Positions 1-7,053 of a stretch of DNA of 9,435 nucleotides are shown in pieces. The stretch covers positions 1-9,435 of the forward strand of contig JAGVBL010000396.1 in assembly GCA_020059785.1 (NCBI GenBank), given 5' to 3'. The position numbers and the translations under genes were made by a program. Numbering within the stretch: position 1 is the first letter of the stretch; each line of letters opens with the position of its first letter. The DNA is from Ignavibacteriales bacterium. Its GTDB lineage: Bacteria > Bacteroidota > Ignavibacteria > Ignavibacteriales > Melioribacteraceae. The notes under the pieces were generated by a model. It saw only the letters and a program-made list of their open reading frames with translations. It made no database searches and was not told the origin of the DNA.

Positions 1-1
1 A

Positions 2-2056
2 GGATATCACTTCGGCAGAGATTATGATGAAATGAGAAGCGATAAACATATTTTGACTAAGTTGCACGCAATACCTGTAAAGAATATTTCTGTTTCCACA
101 CATCTTGTAGAACTATTTGAATCAAAATTTGGAAGGAAATCTGAATACATTCCAAACGGAATAGATCATAGAATATTTTCGTTTACGGATTTCAATAATC
201 GTGAAAAGTCAATTCTTTTTGTCGGTAATCCTTTCCATCCTTTAAAAGGATTTTCATTTCTTGCAATGGCGGTAAAGAGAATTCAGAAATCGCCATTTAA
301 AATTGATAAGCTCAAATTAAATATTGTTATGGGTTATAATCCGGATAATAAAGATGAAGTTGTAAAACAGCTTTCTGAAGAACTTGATTGTCTGGTTGAT
401 ATTAAAGTAAAACTTGAAAGCCGTAAGGTAGCAGAACTAATGAATAACTCAAGTGTTGTTGTGTGCACATCCTGGTACGAAGGATTTTCTTTACCTCTTG
501 TTGAAGGAATGGCTTGCGGAACACCTGTTATTACAACTTATAATCTTGGTGCACAAAGCTTTTGTAAAAACGAAATTAATTCTTTTAATGTCGATTATGG
601 AGATATCGATTCTCTTGCGCAGAATATTATTGATATAATTTATCAAACCAATGATTTGGGAAAATTGATTACGAATGCTTACAGGACATCATTGCAATAT
701 TCAGAACATAAATCAGTAATTCAATTTATTAACACCATGGAAAATCTGTTAAATAAAGAATTCGATAAGCAGAATAAAAAATTACTTGCTGATGAATATA
801 ATTATGGTGAGCTGGAATCAATTAATTCAACCATCATTAATAAAACTCCAAAAGTGAGTATAGTAATCCCGGTTTATAATCAGCTCGATTACACAAAACA
901 ATGCCTCGAAAGTCTTGCAAATACGGTTAATGAAATAGTTGAATTAATAATAGTCGATAATGCAAGCAGTGATGGTACTTATGAATACCTTTCAAATTAC
1001 AGCAATGAGAAAGTAAATTTTGTATTGATTCGAAATGAAGAGAATCAGGGATTTCCAAAGGCAGTAAATCGCGGAATTGAAGAAACAAAGGGTCAATATG
1101 TTCTAATTGCAAATAACGACATTATCTTTAACGGTAACTGGCTGGAACGGATGATAGAAGTTGCTGAGAGCGACGGTAAAATTGGTTTAGTCGGTCCAAT
1201 AAGTAATGAAGTAAGCGGACTTCAGCGTGATGAAAATGCCGTCTATAACTCTATTGAAGAAATGAAAAAATATGCAGAGAGTATTATAGATAAGAATAAA
1301 AATCAGATTCTTAATTTCCCCCGCTTAGCATTCCTTTGTACATTAATCAAAAGAGAAGTAATTAATAAAATTGGGGGACTCGATGAAAGGTTTTCGCCGG
1401 GTAATTACGAAGACGATGATTATTGTTTACGGGCTCAGCTTGCCGGCTACAAAGCAGTAATTGCTAAGGATGTTTTTATCCATCACTTCGGCTCAAAAAG
1501 CTTTAAAGCAGATGGTAACCAGGCGTATAAAAATAGGTTAGAAACTAACAGAGAAATCTTTTCTTCTAAATGGGGCGGTACACCGGAAGATATCTGGTTA
1601 AAAAATAAGTCTGTCAATCAGCGTCAATATATTTTCCCGATTAATAAAAAATCTTTTGTAAAATATTTTGAAAGGACCAAAGTACATATTGCAGATAATG
1701 AGCTCGAACTTGCAGAAAAATCTATTTATGATGCGGTTATTAACTTCGATAATGCTAATTCAATTATTACTTATACAGAATTGCTGAATCTTGCGGGGAA
1801 TATTTCGCTTGCAAATAACAATCTTGAAAATGCAGCACAATATTTCGAAACCGAACTGACCGAAGATTCAAACTCATCCTCTGCATGTCTTGGACTTGGA
1901 CAGGTTCTTTTGTTGAGCGATCAACCCGAACAGGCCAAAGTTATGCTCGAGTGGGCTGTAAGGTATGATAACAATAATGTGCATGCTGCTAAATTTTTGG
2001 CTGAAATAAATTCTAAACTTGGTCACAACGTTGATCATATGTCGATGGTGGAATAA
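2..2056 (+). CDS. GT4-GT2-TPR multidomain glycosyltransferase (5' partial)
   Basis: The frame is open to the window edge, so the true start lies upstream; the ATG at 32 is internal (residues below are numbered from it). The visible part begins near the end of a GT-B enzyme's N-terminal domain. Its C-terminal half shows PNGID (41-45), a G..(6)..KG nucleotide-binding loop (65-73) and the GT4 signature with E150 and E158 followed by GMACGTPVI. A separate GT2 (GT-A fold) domain starts near residue 274 with VSIVIPVYN, an NND metal/nucleotide motif at 361-363, an acidic EDDD at 460-463 and HHFGS at 484-488. About two TPR-like repeats cover residues 579-650. Such fusions transfer sugars sequentially to glycans or proteins. 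It ends one base before the next glycosyltransferase, and flagellin follows, so a role in flagellin glycosylation is plausible but inferred. Surface polysaccharide synthesis is the alternative. Domain calls are firm; the acceptor is unknown. Confidence 0.9.
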   Translation, partial: GYHFGRDYDEMRSDKHILTKLHAIPVKNISVSTHLVELFESKFGRKSEYIPNGIDHRIFSFTDFNNREKSILFVGNPFHPLKGFSFLAMAVKRIQKSPFKIDKLKLNIVMGYNPDNKDEVVKQLSEELDCLVDIKVKLESRKVAELMNNSSVVVCTSWYEGFSLPLVEGMACGTPVITTYNLGAQSFCKNEINSFNVDYGDIDSLAQNIIDIIYQTNDLGKLITNAYRTSLQYSEHKSVIQFINTMENLLNKEFDKQNKKLLADEYNYGELESINSTIINKTPKVSIVIPVYNQLDYTKQCLESLANTVNEIVELIIVDNASSDGTYEYLSNYSNEKVNFVLIRNEENQGFPKAVNRGIEETKGQYVLIANNDIIFNGNWLERMIEVAESDGKIGLVGPISNEVSGLQRDENAVYNSIEEMKKYAESIIDKNKNQILNFPRLAFLCTLIKREVINKIGGLDERFSPGNYEDDDYCLRAQLAGYKAVIAKDVFIHHFGSKSFKADGNQAYKNRLETNREIFSSKWGGTPEDIWLKNKSVNQRQYIFPINKKSFVKYFERTKVHIADNELELAEKSIYDAVINFDNANSIITYTELLNLAGNISLANNNLENAAQYFETELTEDSNSSSACLGLGQVLLLSDQPEQAKVMLEWAVRYDNNNVHAAKFLAEINSKLGHNVDHMSMVE

Positions 2057-2057
2057 A

Positions 2058-3581
2058 ATGAGCACAATTACGCTTTCTATGATTGTAAAGAATGAAGAGA
2101 AACACCTTGCCGGATGCTTGAATTCTGTTAAAGATGTTGTTGACGAAATTGTAATTGTAGATACCGGTTCAACAGATAATACTGTTAGTATTGCAGAACA
2201 ATACGGAGCTAAAATATTTTACTTCGACTGGATAAATGATTTTTCAGCAGCAAGAAATTATGCTCTTAGTAAATCTACTGGAGATTGGATTCTTTATCTG
2301 GATGCAGATGAAAGACTCGATCCTAATTCCAAAGCTGAGTTGAAGAGTATAACAAAAACAAAAAATAAAATTGGTTTTTATTGCACTGTAAAAAGTCTGG
2401 ATTCCGAACATGGAAGGGACAATCAGATGACCTACGTTCGTTTATTCGCAAGGAATAACAATATTACATTTAACGGTTCTGTGCATGAGCAGATAATACC
2501 ATCACTGTTAAATAATGGTTATGAAATTAATAAGTCCAACATTCTAATAGAGCATATCGGTTATGATATTAATACCAATCTGAAAAAGGAAAAGGCAAAA
2601 CGCAATTTAGAATTGCTTATTCAGGAATACCGGAAGAGTAAAAATCCTTATTTGGAATTTCAACTTGCACTAACACATGAGATCCTGGAAAATTATTCCG
2701 AAGCAAAAAAATATTTTTTACTTGCAGCCGAAAATAAAAGTTTTAATACACTTTACCGGGCACATTCATATACATCCCTCTCAGTTATCTTTAATAATGA
2801 GCATAATATAAATGAGGCATGTAGATTTTTGGAAAAATCTCTTCTTATACGAGATAACGACGCATTTACTCATTTGTTAGCTGCTAAGGTCTATTTACGG
2901 AGAAATGATATTAAAAAAGCCATCGAACACTGTAATAAAGCTGAATTATTTAATAATGATTTGATGAACGGAAAAGGAAACACAGACTATTCTGTTTTTC
3001 TGAATGAAGAAGAAATAATACTCTGCGGTTTAACTATTGCAAAGAAAGCGGGTGATAATAACCTTCAGAAAAATTATTATCGAAAATTTATCAATTATGT
3101 TAATAGCTCAAGGTTAATTGAAAAGGAAAAATATGTTTCAACAATTGAAAAGCTGATTGAAAATAAACCAATAGATCTGTCAGAATCGGTTACTATTACC
3201 AAATACGCTAATAATCAAAACCTTCCAATACTGGTTTATATATTAAAAGAATATTCTGAAATGAATTCCAAACTGGAACTTTTAGAAAAATTGTTAGATC
3301 TATTCCCTGAGGATTTAGAGCTTAAAAAGTGTTTGGGTGAATTTTATATTATGTGCAATGAACACCAAAAAGCAGCAGAAATCTATTTAAATCTGGCAGA
3401 GACCAGAAATGACGACCCTTCAATATATTTTTACCTTCTCTCATTTTATATAACCGATGGAAATTACGATGGACTATTTCAAACAATAAAATTAATAGAA
3501 GAGAAATTTTTTAACATACCCGAGGTAATGGAGAGAATGAGTCTGATCAAGTCGAAACTTACCGGAGTCCCTTCCAATTAG
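2058..3581 (+). CDS. GT2 family glycosyltransferase with TPR repeats
   Basis: A 507-aa protein with an N-terminal GT2 (GT-A) domain: SMIVKNEE at 7-14, EIVIVDTGSTDNT at 30-42, the FSAARNYAL stretch at 62-70 and the metal-binding DADE at 82-85, then the usual R.F...(F).G.VHEQI segment. From about residue 198 to the end it is helical with TPR-like repeats, clearest at about 198-300 and 410-500. The GT2-plus-TPR layout is known in protein-modifying enzymes, for example the SunS-type peptide glycosyltransferases, where repeats help hold the acceptor. The ATG at 2058 is chosen because it gives the canonical N-terminus and has GGTGGA at 2047-2052; an in-frame TTG at 2019 would lie inside the upstream gene. 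One base separates it from the upstream stop, so translation is probably coupled. Flagellin is transcribed from just downstream, making flagellin a reasonable but unproven acceptor. Confidence 0.9.
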   Translation: MSTITLSMIVKNEEKHLAGCLNSVKDVVDEIVIVDTGSTDNTVSIAEQYGAKIFYFDWINDFSAARNYALSKSTGDWILYLDADERLDPNSKAELKSITKTKNKIGFYCTVKSLDSEHGRDNQMTYVRLFARNNNITFNGSVHEQIIPSLLNNGYEINKSNILIEHIGYDINTNLKKEKAKRNLELLIQEYRKSKNPYLEFQLALTHEILENYSEAKKYFLLAAENKSFNTLYRAHSYTSLSVIFNNEHNINEACRFLEKSLLIRDNDAFTHLLAAKVYLRRNDIKKAIEHCNKAELFNNDLMNGKGNTDYSVFLNEEEIILCGLTIAKKAGDNNLQKNYYRKFINYVNSSRLIEKEKYVSTIEKLIENKPIDLSESVTITKYANNQNLPILVYILKEYSEMNSKLELLEKLLDLFPEDLELKKCLGEFYIMCNEHQKAAEIYLNLAETRNDDPSIYFYLLSFYITDGNYDGLFQTIKLIEEKFFNIPEVMERMSLIKSKLTGVPSN

Positions 3582-3595
3582 ACTGAAATTTGTTT

Positions 3596-3622
3596 TAAAC
3601 TTTTTAATCAACCATCCGATAA
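3596..3622 (+). promoter_or_regulatory. Sigma-28 (FliA) promoter of the flagellin gene
   Basis: TAAA at 3596-3599 and TCCGATAA at 3615-3622 are separated by exactly 15 bases. The established FliA consensus is TAAA-N15-GCCGATAA, so only one of 12 defined positions differs. It lies between the glycosyltransferase stop and flagellin, and the expected start site is near 3629, giving a leader of about 75 nt. This makes flagellin a separate class-3-type unit. Confidence 0.9.
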
Positions 3623-3627
3623 TATAA

Positions 3628-3645
3628 TTGAGAAAATAATCTCAA
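3628..3645 (+). promoter_or_regulatory. 5'-end stem-loop of the flagellin leader
   Basis: TTGAGA (3628-3633) pairs perfectly with TCTCAA (3640-3645) around a six-base loop. It coincides with the predicted 5' end of the mRNA, where a hairpin can protect a transcript from decay. Its arms are also complementary to those of the next hairpin, so the two may compete. Function is inferred. Confidence 0.5.
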
Positions 3646-3655
3646 CAAATTAACA

Positions 3656-3700
3656 GCTCAAGCAAGGAAGCTTGAGTAAAATAATAAAACACATGGAGGT
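3656..3700 (+). promoter_or_regulatory. Leader hairpin with loop GGA plus GGA in the Shine-Dalgarno: candidate CsrA-binding leader
   Basis: CTCAAGC (3657-3663) pairs with GCTTGAG (3670-3676), seven perfect base pairs plus a G-U at the base, closing a hexaloop AAGGAA (3664-3669). The loop fits the CsrA recognition pattern ANGGA presented in a hairpin. A second ANGGA (ATGGA, 3693-3697) overlaps the Shine-Dalgarno GGAGGT (3695-3700). The GGA cores are 29 nt apart. This resembles the established two-site CsrA control of the hag leader in Bacillus subtilis. CsrA and FliW are not in the window, so this is a structural prediction. Confidence 0.5.
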
Positions 3701-3704
3701 AGTT

Positions 3705-4514
3705 ATGGCATTCTCAGTTAACACAAACATTGGTGCATTAAAAGCTTATAACGCTTTAGTAAAGGTTAATGCGCAAACAGAAAAAGCACAACTTCGTTTA
3801 GCAACACAGAAGAAGATCAACTCAGTAGCAGATGATACATCTGGTTACAACGTTGGTAAAAAGTTGGAAGCTGAAACATTAGTTAAAAAAGCTCAGCTAA
3901 ATAACATTTCTTCTGCAAAGAACTTCTTATCTACTGCTGAATCCGCTCTTTTACAGATAAGTGACAAATTAAACCAGATTAAAGCAAAACAAGTTGATGC
4001 AAGCGATCCTCTTAAAGATGCTGCTTCGATCGCAAAAGATATTAGAACTTTAGCTGGTGAAATCAGTTCTATTCTTGGCAACACTACAATTAACGGAACA
4101 AACCTCTTATCAAGTACATCTGCTCCGTCATTTAATGTTAGCGGCGCGTCATTAACCTTTGACTTCTCAACTTCTGCATTAGGAGTTGCTGCTCTAGAAT
4201 CTGCAGTTGGCACAACCAATTTACAAAGTACTACAGATAGTACAGTTATCGCTTTTGATACAACTACAGTTGGTGATAATGTAAGAGCCGCTCTTGGTAG
4301 AATCGGTAACCTTTCTCAAGCTCTTGATTCAAGAGAAGAATTCTTAACTGCAGCTATTGCTAACAACACAGCTTCAATAAGCAGTATATTTGATGCAGAC
4401 GTTGCAATGGAACAATTGAATGCTACTAAAGGTCAAATTTCCTCTCAAATTGGTACCGCAATGGTAGCTCAAATGAATTCAGCACCTCAGCAGATATTGA
4501 GCTTATTTCGATAA
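3705..4514 (+). CDS. Flagellin (filament subunit), short form
   Basis: A 269-aa flagellin that polymerises into the filament after export by the flagellar type III system. The N-terminus MAFSVNTNIGALKAYNAL and the segment SVADDTSGYNVGKKLEAE match the conserved D0/D1 helices. The C-terminus has DADVAMEQLNATKGQI, GTAMVAQMNSAPQQI and the terminal LSLFR. The central stretch 127-188 is short and rich in Ser/Thr (25 of 62 residues), so D2/D3 outer domains are essentially absent and O-glycosylation is possible. There is no Cys, Trp or His. The ATG at 3705 is preferred: GGAGGT (3695-3700) sits four bases upstream and the protein starts as flagellins do; the in-frame TTG at 3672 and ATG at 3693 lie in the leader hairpin or Shine-Dalgarno. 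It is transcribed alone, from a sigma-28 promoter to its own terminator. The name fliC or hag would depend on the species. Confidence 0.96.
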   Translation: MAFSVNTNIGALKAYNALVKVNAQTEKAQLRLATQKKINSVADDTSGYNVGKKLEAETLVKKAQLNNISSAKNFLSTAESALLQISDKLNQIKAKQVDASDPLKDAASIAKDIRTLAGEISSILGNTTINGTNLLSSTSAPSFNVSGASLTFDFSTSALGVAALESAVGTTNLQSTTDSTVIAFDTTTVGDNVRAALGRIGNLSQALDSREEFLTAAIANNTASISSIFDADVAMEQLNATKGQISSQIGTAMVAQMNSAPQQILSLFR

Positions 4515-4560
4515 TATTAGTTTCGGTATCGAAATCTTGCTCACTGAGAATTGACAGGAA

Positions 4561-4587
4561 CCCCGGCTTTAATGCCGGGGGTTTTTT
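4561..4587 (+). terminator. Intrinsic terminator after flagellin
   Basis: CCCCGGC (4561-4567) pairs perfectly with GCCGGGG (4574-4580) around the loop TTTAAT. One G and then six T (4582-4587) follow. A seven-pair all-GC stem with a U tract is a textbook Rho-independent terminator. It lies 47 bases after the flagellin stop and only 20 bases before fliS. Confidence 0.93.
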
Positions 4588-4607
4588 AACAAAATACCGG
4601 AAACAAT

Positions 4608-4940
4608 ATGCATACAGCACATTCTTTTCATAATAAAACTAATCCTTACATAGTAAATCAAATCAGTATTGCTTCGCCACAGCAGCTTATTATGAAAGTT
4701 TACGATTTCGCAATAGTACACTGCCAGAAAAACGACATGATTAAAACCAACGAAGCATTACAGATTCTTATAAATGCTCTTAATTTTGACGATCCTTCTG
4801 CTAAAGATATTTCCTTTGGTCTATTCAAATTGTATCAGTATTGCCAGGAACAGATGCGGAAAAACAATACACAGGTTGTATTAAAAATACTTTCTGAACT
4901 GAGAGATACCTGGCAAGAATCATTGAATAATATGAGATAA
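4608..4940 (+). CDS. fliS: Flagellar export chaperone FliS
   Basis: A 110-aa mainly helical protein. Residues 12-36, with NPYIVNQISIASPQQLIMKVYD, match the FliS hallmark (Y..nqv..aSPeqLi.mLYdga). FliS is a cytoplasmic chaperone that binds the flagellin C-terminus and prevents early polymerisation before export. It is slightly shorter than the usual 120-135 residues; the C-terminal helices keep the expected QVVLKILSELRDTW pattern. The ATG at 4608 is the only good start, although its ribosome site is weak (CGGAAA around 4598-4603). It lies just after the flagellin terminator without a recognisable promoter, and three bases before fliD, as in the common fliS/fliD pairing. Confidence comes from both motif and context. 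Confidence 0.9.
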   Translation: MHTAHSFHNKTNPYIVNQISIASPQQLIMKVYDFAIVHCQKNDMIKTNEALQILINALNFDDPSAKDISFGLFKLYQYCQEQMRKNNTQVVLKILSELRDTWQESLNNMR

Positions 4941-4943
4941 TTA

Positions 4944-6704
4944 ATGGCTTACGATGCACTTACTACATCCGGAATTAATAACCTTGTAGCTAATTACAAG
5001 ACCACCGAACAAAATAAGCGGATTACACCCCTTGCTACTCGCAAAAATCTCTACCAGAACATTACTTCTGCATATTCGGTTTTAAGTAGTAAGTTAGATG
5101 CTCTTAAATCGGTTTTGTCGAACTTAAATTCTTCATCATCGGATTCAGTTTATTTTTCTAAAACGGCAACCTCATCCAACACAAACTTTCTTACTGTCAA
5201 TTCAACATCTGGTGCAAATGATGGTGCATATTCTATTAGAATAAATCAGCTTGCCAAAAATGATCTTGTACTTTCCAACGATCTTGTCTCTAACGACTCA
5301 TCAAGTGTAATTACCGGACCAGGGACGCATGTATTCCAGATTAAAACCGGTGATGGTAGCGGCGGTGAGTTTACAAGCAAGGTTTCTGTTACTTTTTCAG
5401 AAACGGATTTTTCCGGCGGTTTAATTAAAAACAGCACGGTCATTCAAAAATTACAGCAAGCTATTAATGCTGACAAAGCCGAAGTTATTTCAACAAAAAT
5501 TTCCGGCGACTTAAATTCACCCGGTTCATTTGTGGTTGATTTGAATGGAACAGAAACTACAATTAATTATTCAGCCGGAACTTACAGCGAAGTAATGGAT
5601 AGTATTGTTTCTCAATTAAATTCAATTAGTGGAATCTCTGCTCAAAAAATTATTGATGGCTTATCGTTCCAGTTAAAAGTTACAGTAGCCGATTCGTCCA
5701 AATATATTTCATTTAAAAGCGACACCGGTTTACTATTAAGTGAATTAGGATTAACCGGGGAAAAAGAAAAAGCAGCATCGGGTTTAGTAACAGCATCGGT
5801 ATTTTCACCTGTTAGCGGAAGGTCCCAGTTGTCGTTAACTTCCAGAAATTCTGGTTACGATTTTAGAATTACTTCTCTTTCAGATTCCGGTTTAAGTAAT
5901 TCACTTACTGCATTGGGATTGAACCTTGGAGCATCCCGACAAATGTTTGTTCAAAATGCAGGATTAGACACAGCCGGATTTTTATATTCCACTAATCAGC
6001 TTAATTCCAAAATTGAATTTAACGGAATTAATATCGAGAGAAATTCCAATACAATTACGGATTTAATAAATGGAACGAACATTATTCTCAAATCTGTAAT
6101 GCAGTCTTCTGATTCGGATGTTTCAGTTACGGTAAATAAAGATGTAAGTTCTATTAAAACCAAGGTTCAGGATTTTATTACCAAGTTTAACGATATCTAT
6201 ACACATATTAAGAGTAACCTTAAATCATTCGGAACAACAAAAGCACTATTTGCAAACGATACAACAGCTTCTTCAATTTTATCAACTCTCAATTCGTTCG
6301 CATATTCGGTTGTAAGCGGAATTCCTTCGAACCAGATTAATTCTTTAACAAAACTTGGAATTACATTCAATGTTAATTCCGGGTTATCATTAAGTAACGA
6401 AACAACATTTAACAGTGCAATAGAAAATAAGCTTGATGAAGTTGTTGAGTTTTTCAGTTCATCAAACGGAATTGCAAAAAATATGATTGCCAGAATAGAT
6501 CCTTACTTAGGTAGCGGTGGTTATATTGCAAAGTCGAAACTGAATTATGATAACACAATAAAATCGTTGTCGGACTCTATAACTTTTGCTCAGAACCGGT
6601 TAGATAAAAATGCAGAATCTTTAAGACAACGCTATATAAATCTACAGATGCAGCTTGCCGAAATTTTATCTTACCAGAATTATTTTTCATCATCATCTTA
6701 TTAA
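4944..6704 (+). CDS. fliD: Filament capping protein FliD (hook-associated protein 2)
   Basis: A 586-aa FliD, somewhat longer than many (about 450-550). FliD forms the cap at the filament tip and guides flagellin insertion. The N-terminal coiled-coil region (about 1-110) has SGINNLVANYKTTEQ and a helix around KLDALKSVL, followed by a beta-rich, Ser/Thr/Asn-rich head. Near 360-385 the conserved FNGINIERNSNTITDLINGTNI stretch marks the start of the FliD C-terminal domain. The last 60 residues form a helix (NRLDKNAESLRQRY) ending SYQNYFSSSSY, as expected for the second leg. No Cys or Trp is present, typical of exported axial proteins. ATG 4944 follows the fliS stop by three bases and lacks a strong Shine-Dalgarno, suggesting coupling to fliS translation. 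It ends with tandem stops TAA TGA, immediately followed by the next gene. Confidence 0.93.
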   Translation: MAYDALTTSGINNLVANYKTTEQNKRITPLATRKNLYQNITSAYSVLSSKLDALKSVLSNLNSSSSDSVYFSKTATSSNTNFLTVNSTSGANDGAYSIRINQLAKNDLVLSNDLVSNDSSSVITGPGTHVFQIKTGDGSGGEFTSKVSVTFSETDFSGGLIKNSTVIQKLQQAINADKAEVISTKISGDLNSPGSFVVDLNGTETTINYSAGTYSEVMDSIVSQLNSISGISAQKIIDGLSFQLKVTVADSSKYISFKSDTGLLLSELGLTGEKEKAASGLVTASVFSPVSGRSQLSLTSRNSGYDFRITSLSDSGLSNSLTALGLNLGASRQMFVQNAGLDTAGFLYSTNQLNSKIEFNGINIERNSNTITDLINGTNIILKSVMQSSDSDVSVTVNKDVSSIKTKVQDFITKFNDIYTHIKSNLKSFGTTKALFANDTTASSILSTLNSFAYSVVSGIPSNQINSLTKLGITFNVNSGLSLSNETTFNSAIENKLDEVVEFFSSSNGIAKNMIARIDPYLGSGGYIAKSKLNYDNTIKSLSDSITFAQNRLDKNAESLRQRYINLQMQLAEILSYQNYFSSSSY

Positions 6705-6707
6705 TGA

Positions 6708-7049
6708 ATGGATATTATGAACGAACTAAAGAAAAAAACTAATAGAATGAAAGAATTGATGGATCTTGTTGAACAGTGCATAAAAAATCTTACGACCGAA
6801 AATTTTAGCCGCAATTTCCAATTATCTCTGGATAACATGGCTGAAATTCAAGGAATAAAGAAGGATTTGGCTCAAAAATACGGTATTAACAATATCGCAA
6901 AATATGATCCTGAAATGTTAATTAAAGCTAAACTTATTGAAGAATCTTACGATAATATAATAGAGAAGTTTAGAAAAGAACTAAAGAAGACTGAAAATCA
7001 GCTTTTTAACATAACTAAGCAGAAAAGAATGATAAATTATATTAGGTGA
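6708..7049 (+). CDS. Small helical protein, candidate FliT/FlgN-type flagellar chaperone
   Basis: A 113-aa, Lys/Glu/Asn-rich protein predicted to be almost entirely helical, with amphipathic coiled-coil segments at the N-terminus (NELKKKTNRMKELMDLVEQ) and C-terminus (about 78-108). No family signature can be read with certainty. Its size, helicity and place between fliD and flgM match those of FliT (FliD chaperone) or FlgN (FlgK/FlgL chaperone), which are very divergent in sequence. It begins directly after the tandem stop of fliD, in the same frame. Met4 (6717) is an alternative start with GGA at 6710-6712. Its stop TGA lies within the Shine-Dalgarno of flgM, so the genes are coupled. It also contains a sigma-28-like promoter (6929-6955). 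Chaperone function is inferred from context. Confidence 0.8.
   Translation: MDIMNELKKKTNRMKELMDLVEQCIKNLTTENFSRNFQLSLDNMAEIQGIKKDLAQKYGINNIAKYDPEMLIKAKLIEESYDNIIEKFRKELKKTENQLFNITKQKRMINYIR
6929..6955 (+). promoter_or_regulatory. Internal sigma-28 (FliA) promoter upstream of flgM
   Basis: TAAA at 6929-6932, exactly 15 bases, then TACGATAA at 6948-6955, which matches GCCGATAA at six of eight positions. It lies inside the 113-aa gene, about 100 bases before the flgM start, with an expected start site near 6962. FliA-dependent flgM promoters are established in enteric bacteria. The position fits, but a chance match in AT-rich coding DNA cannot be excluded. Confidence 0.6.
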
Positions 7050-7053
7050 AATC

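Noticed and set aside
763..1752. CGATAA occurrences at 763, 955 and 1747 as FliA promoters
   Set aside because: None has TAAA 15 bases upstream, and all lie inside the first glycosyltransferase with no gene start nearby.
2019..2057. TTG-initiated 13-codon extension of the second glycosyltransferase
   Set aside because: It lies inside the end of the upstream gene. The ATG at 2058 has a ribosome site and gives the normal GT2 N-terminus.
3672..3704. Longer flagellin beginning at TTG 3672 or ATG 3693
   Set aside because: The first is in the leader hairpin and the second overlaps GGAGGT. Flagellin starts canonically at MAFSVNTN (3705).
3596..3704. Metabolite riboswitch in the flagellin leader
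   Set aside because: The leader is too short (about 75 nt) and lacks the conserved core of c-di-GMP riboswitches; simple hairpins explain it better.
3893..4219. 108-aa antisense frame across flagellin
   Set aside because: It has no ribosome site or family motif and mirrors strongly coding flagellin sequence.
4507..4514. TTCGATAA at the flagellin stop as a FliA -10 box for fliS
   Set aside because: The -35 position (4488-4491) reads CAGC, not TAAA.
4551..4556. TTGACA as a -35 box for fliS
   Set aside because: At 16-18 bases downstream there is only the GC-rich terminator stem, so no -10 box is possible.
6685..6701. CATCATCATC repeat at the end of fliD
   Set aside because: It simply encodes a run of serines at the FliD C-terminus.
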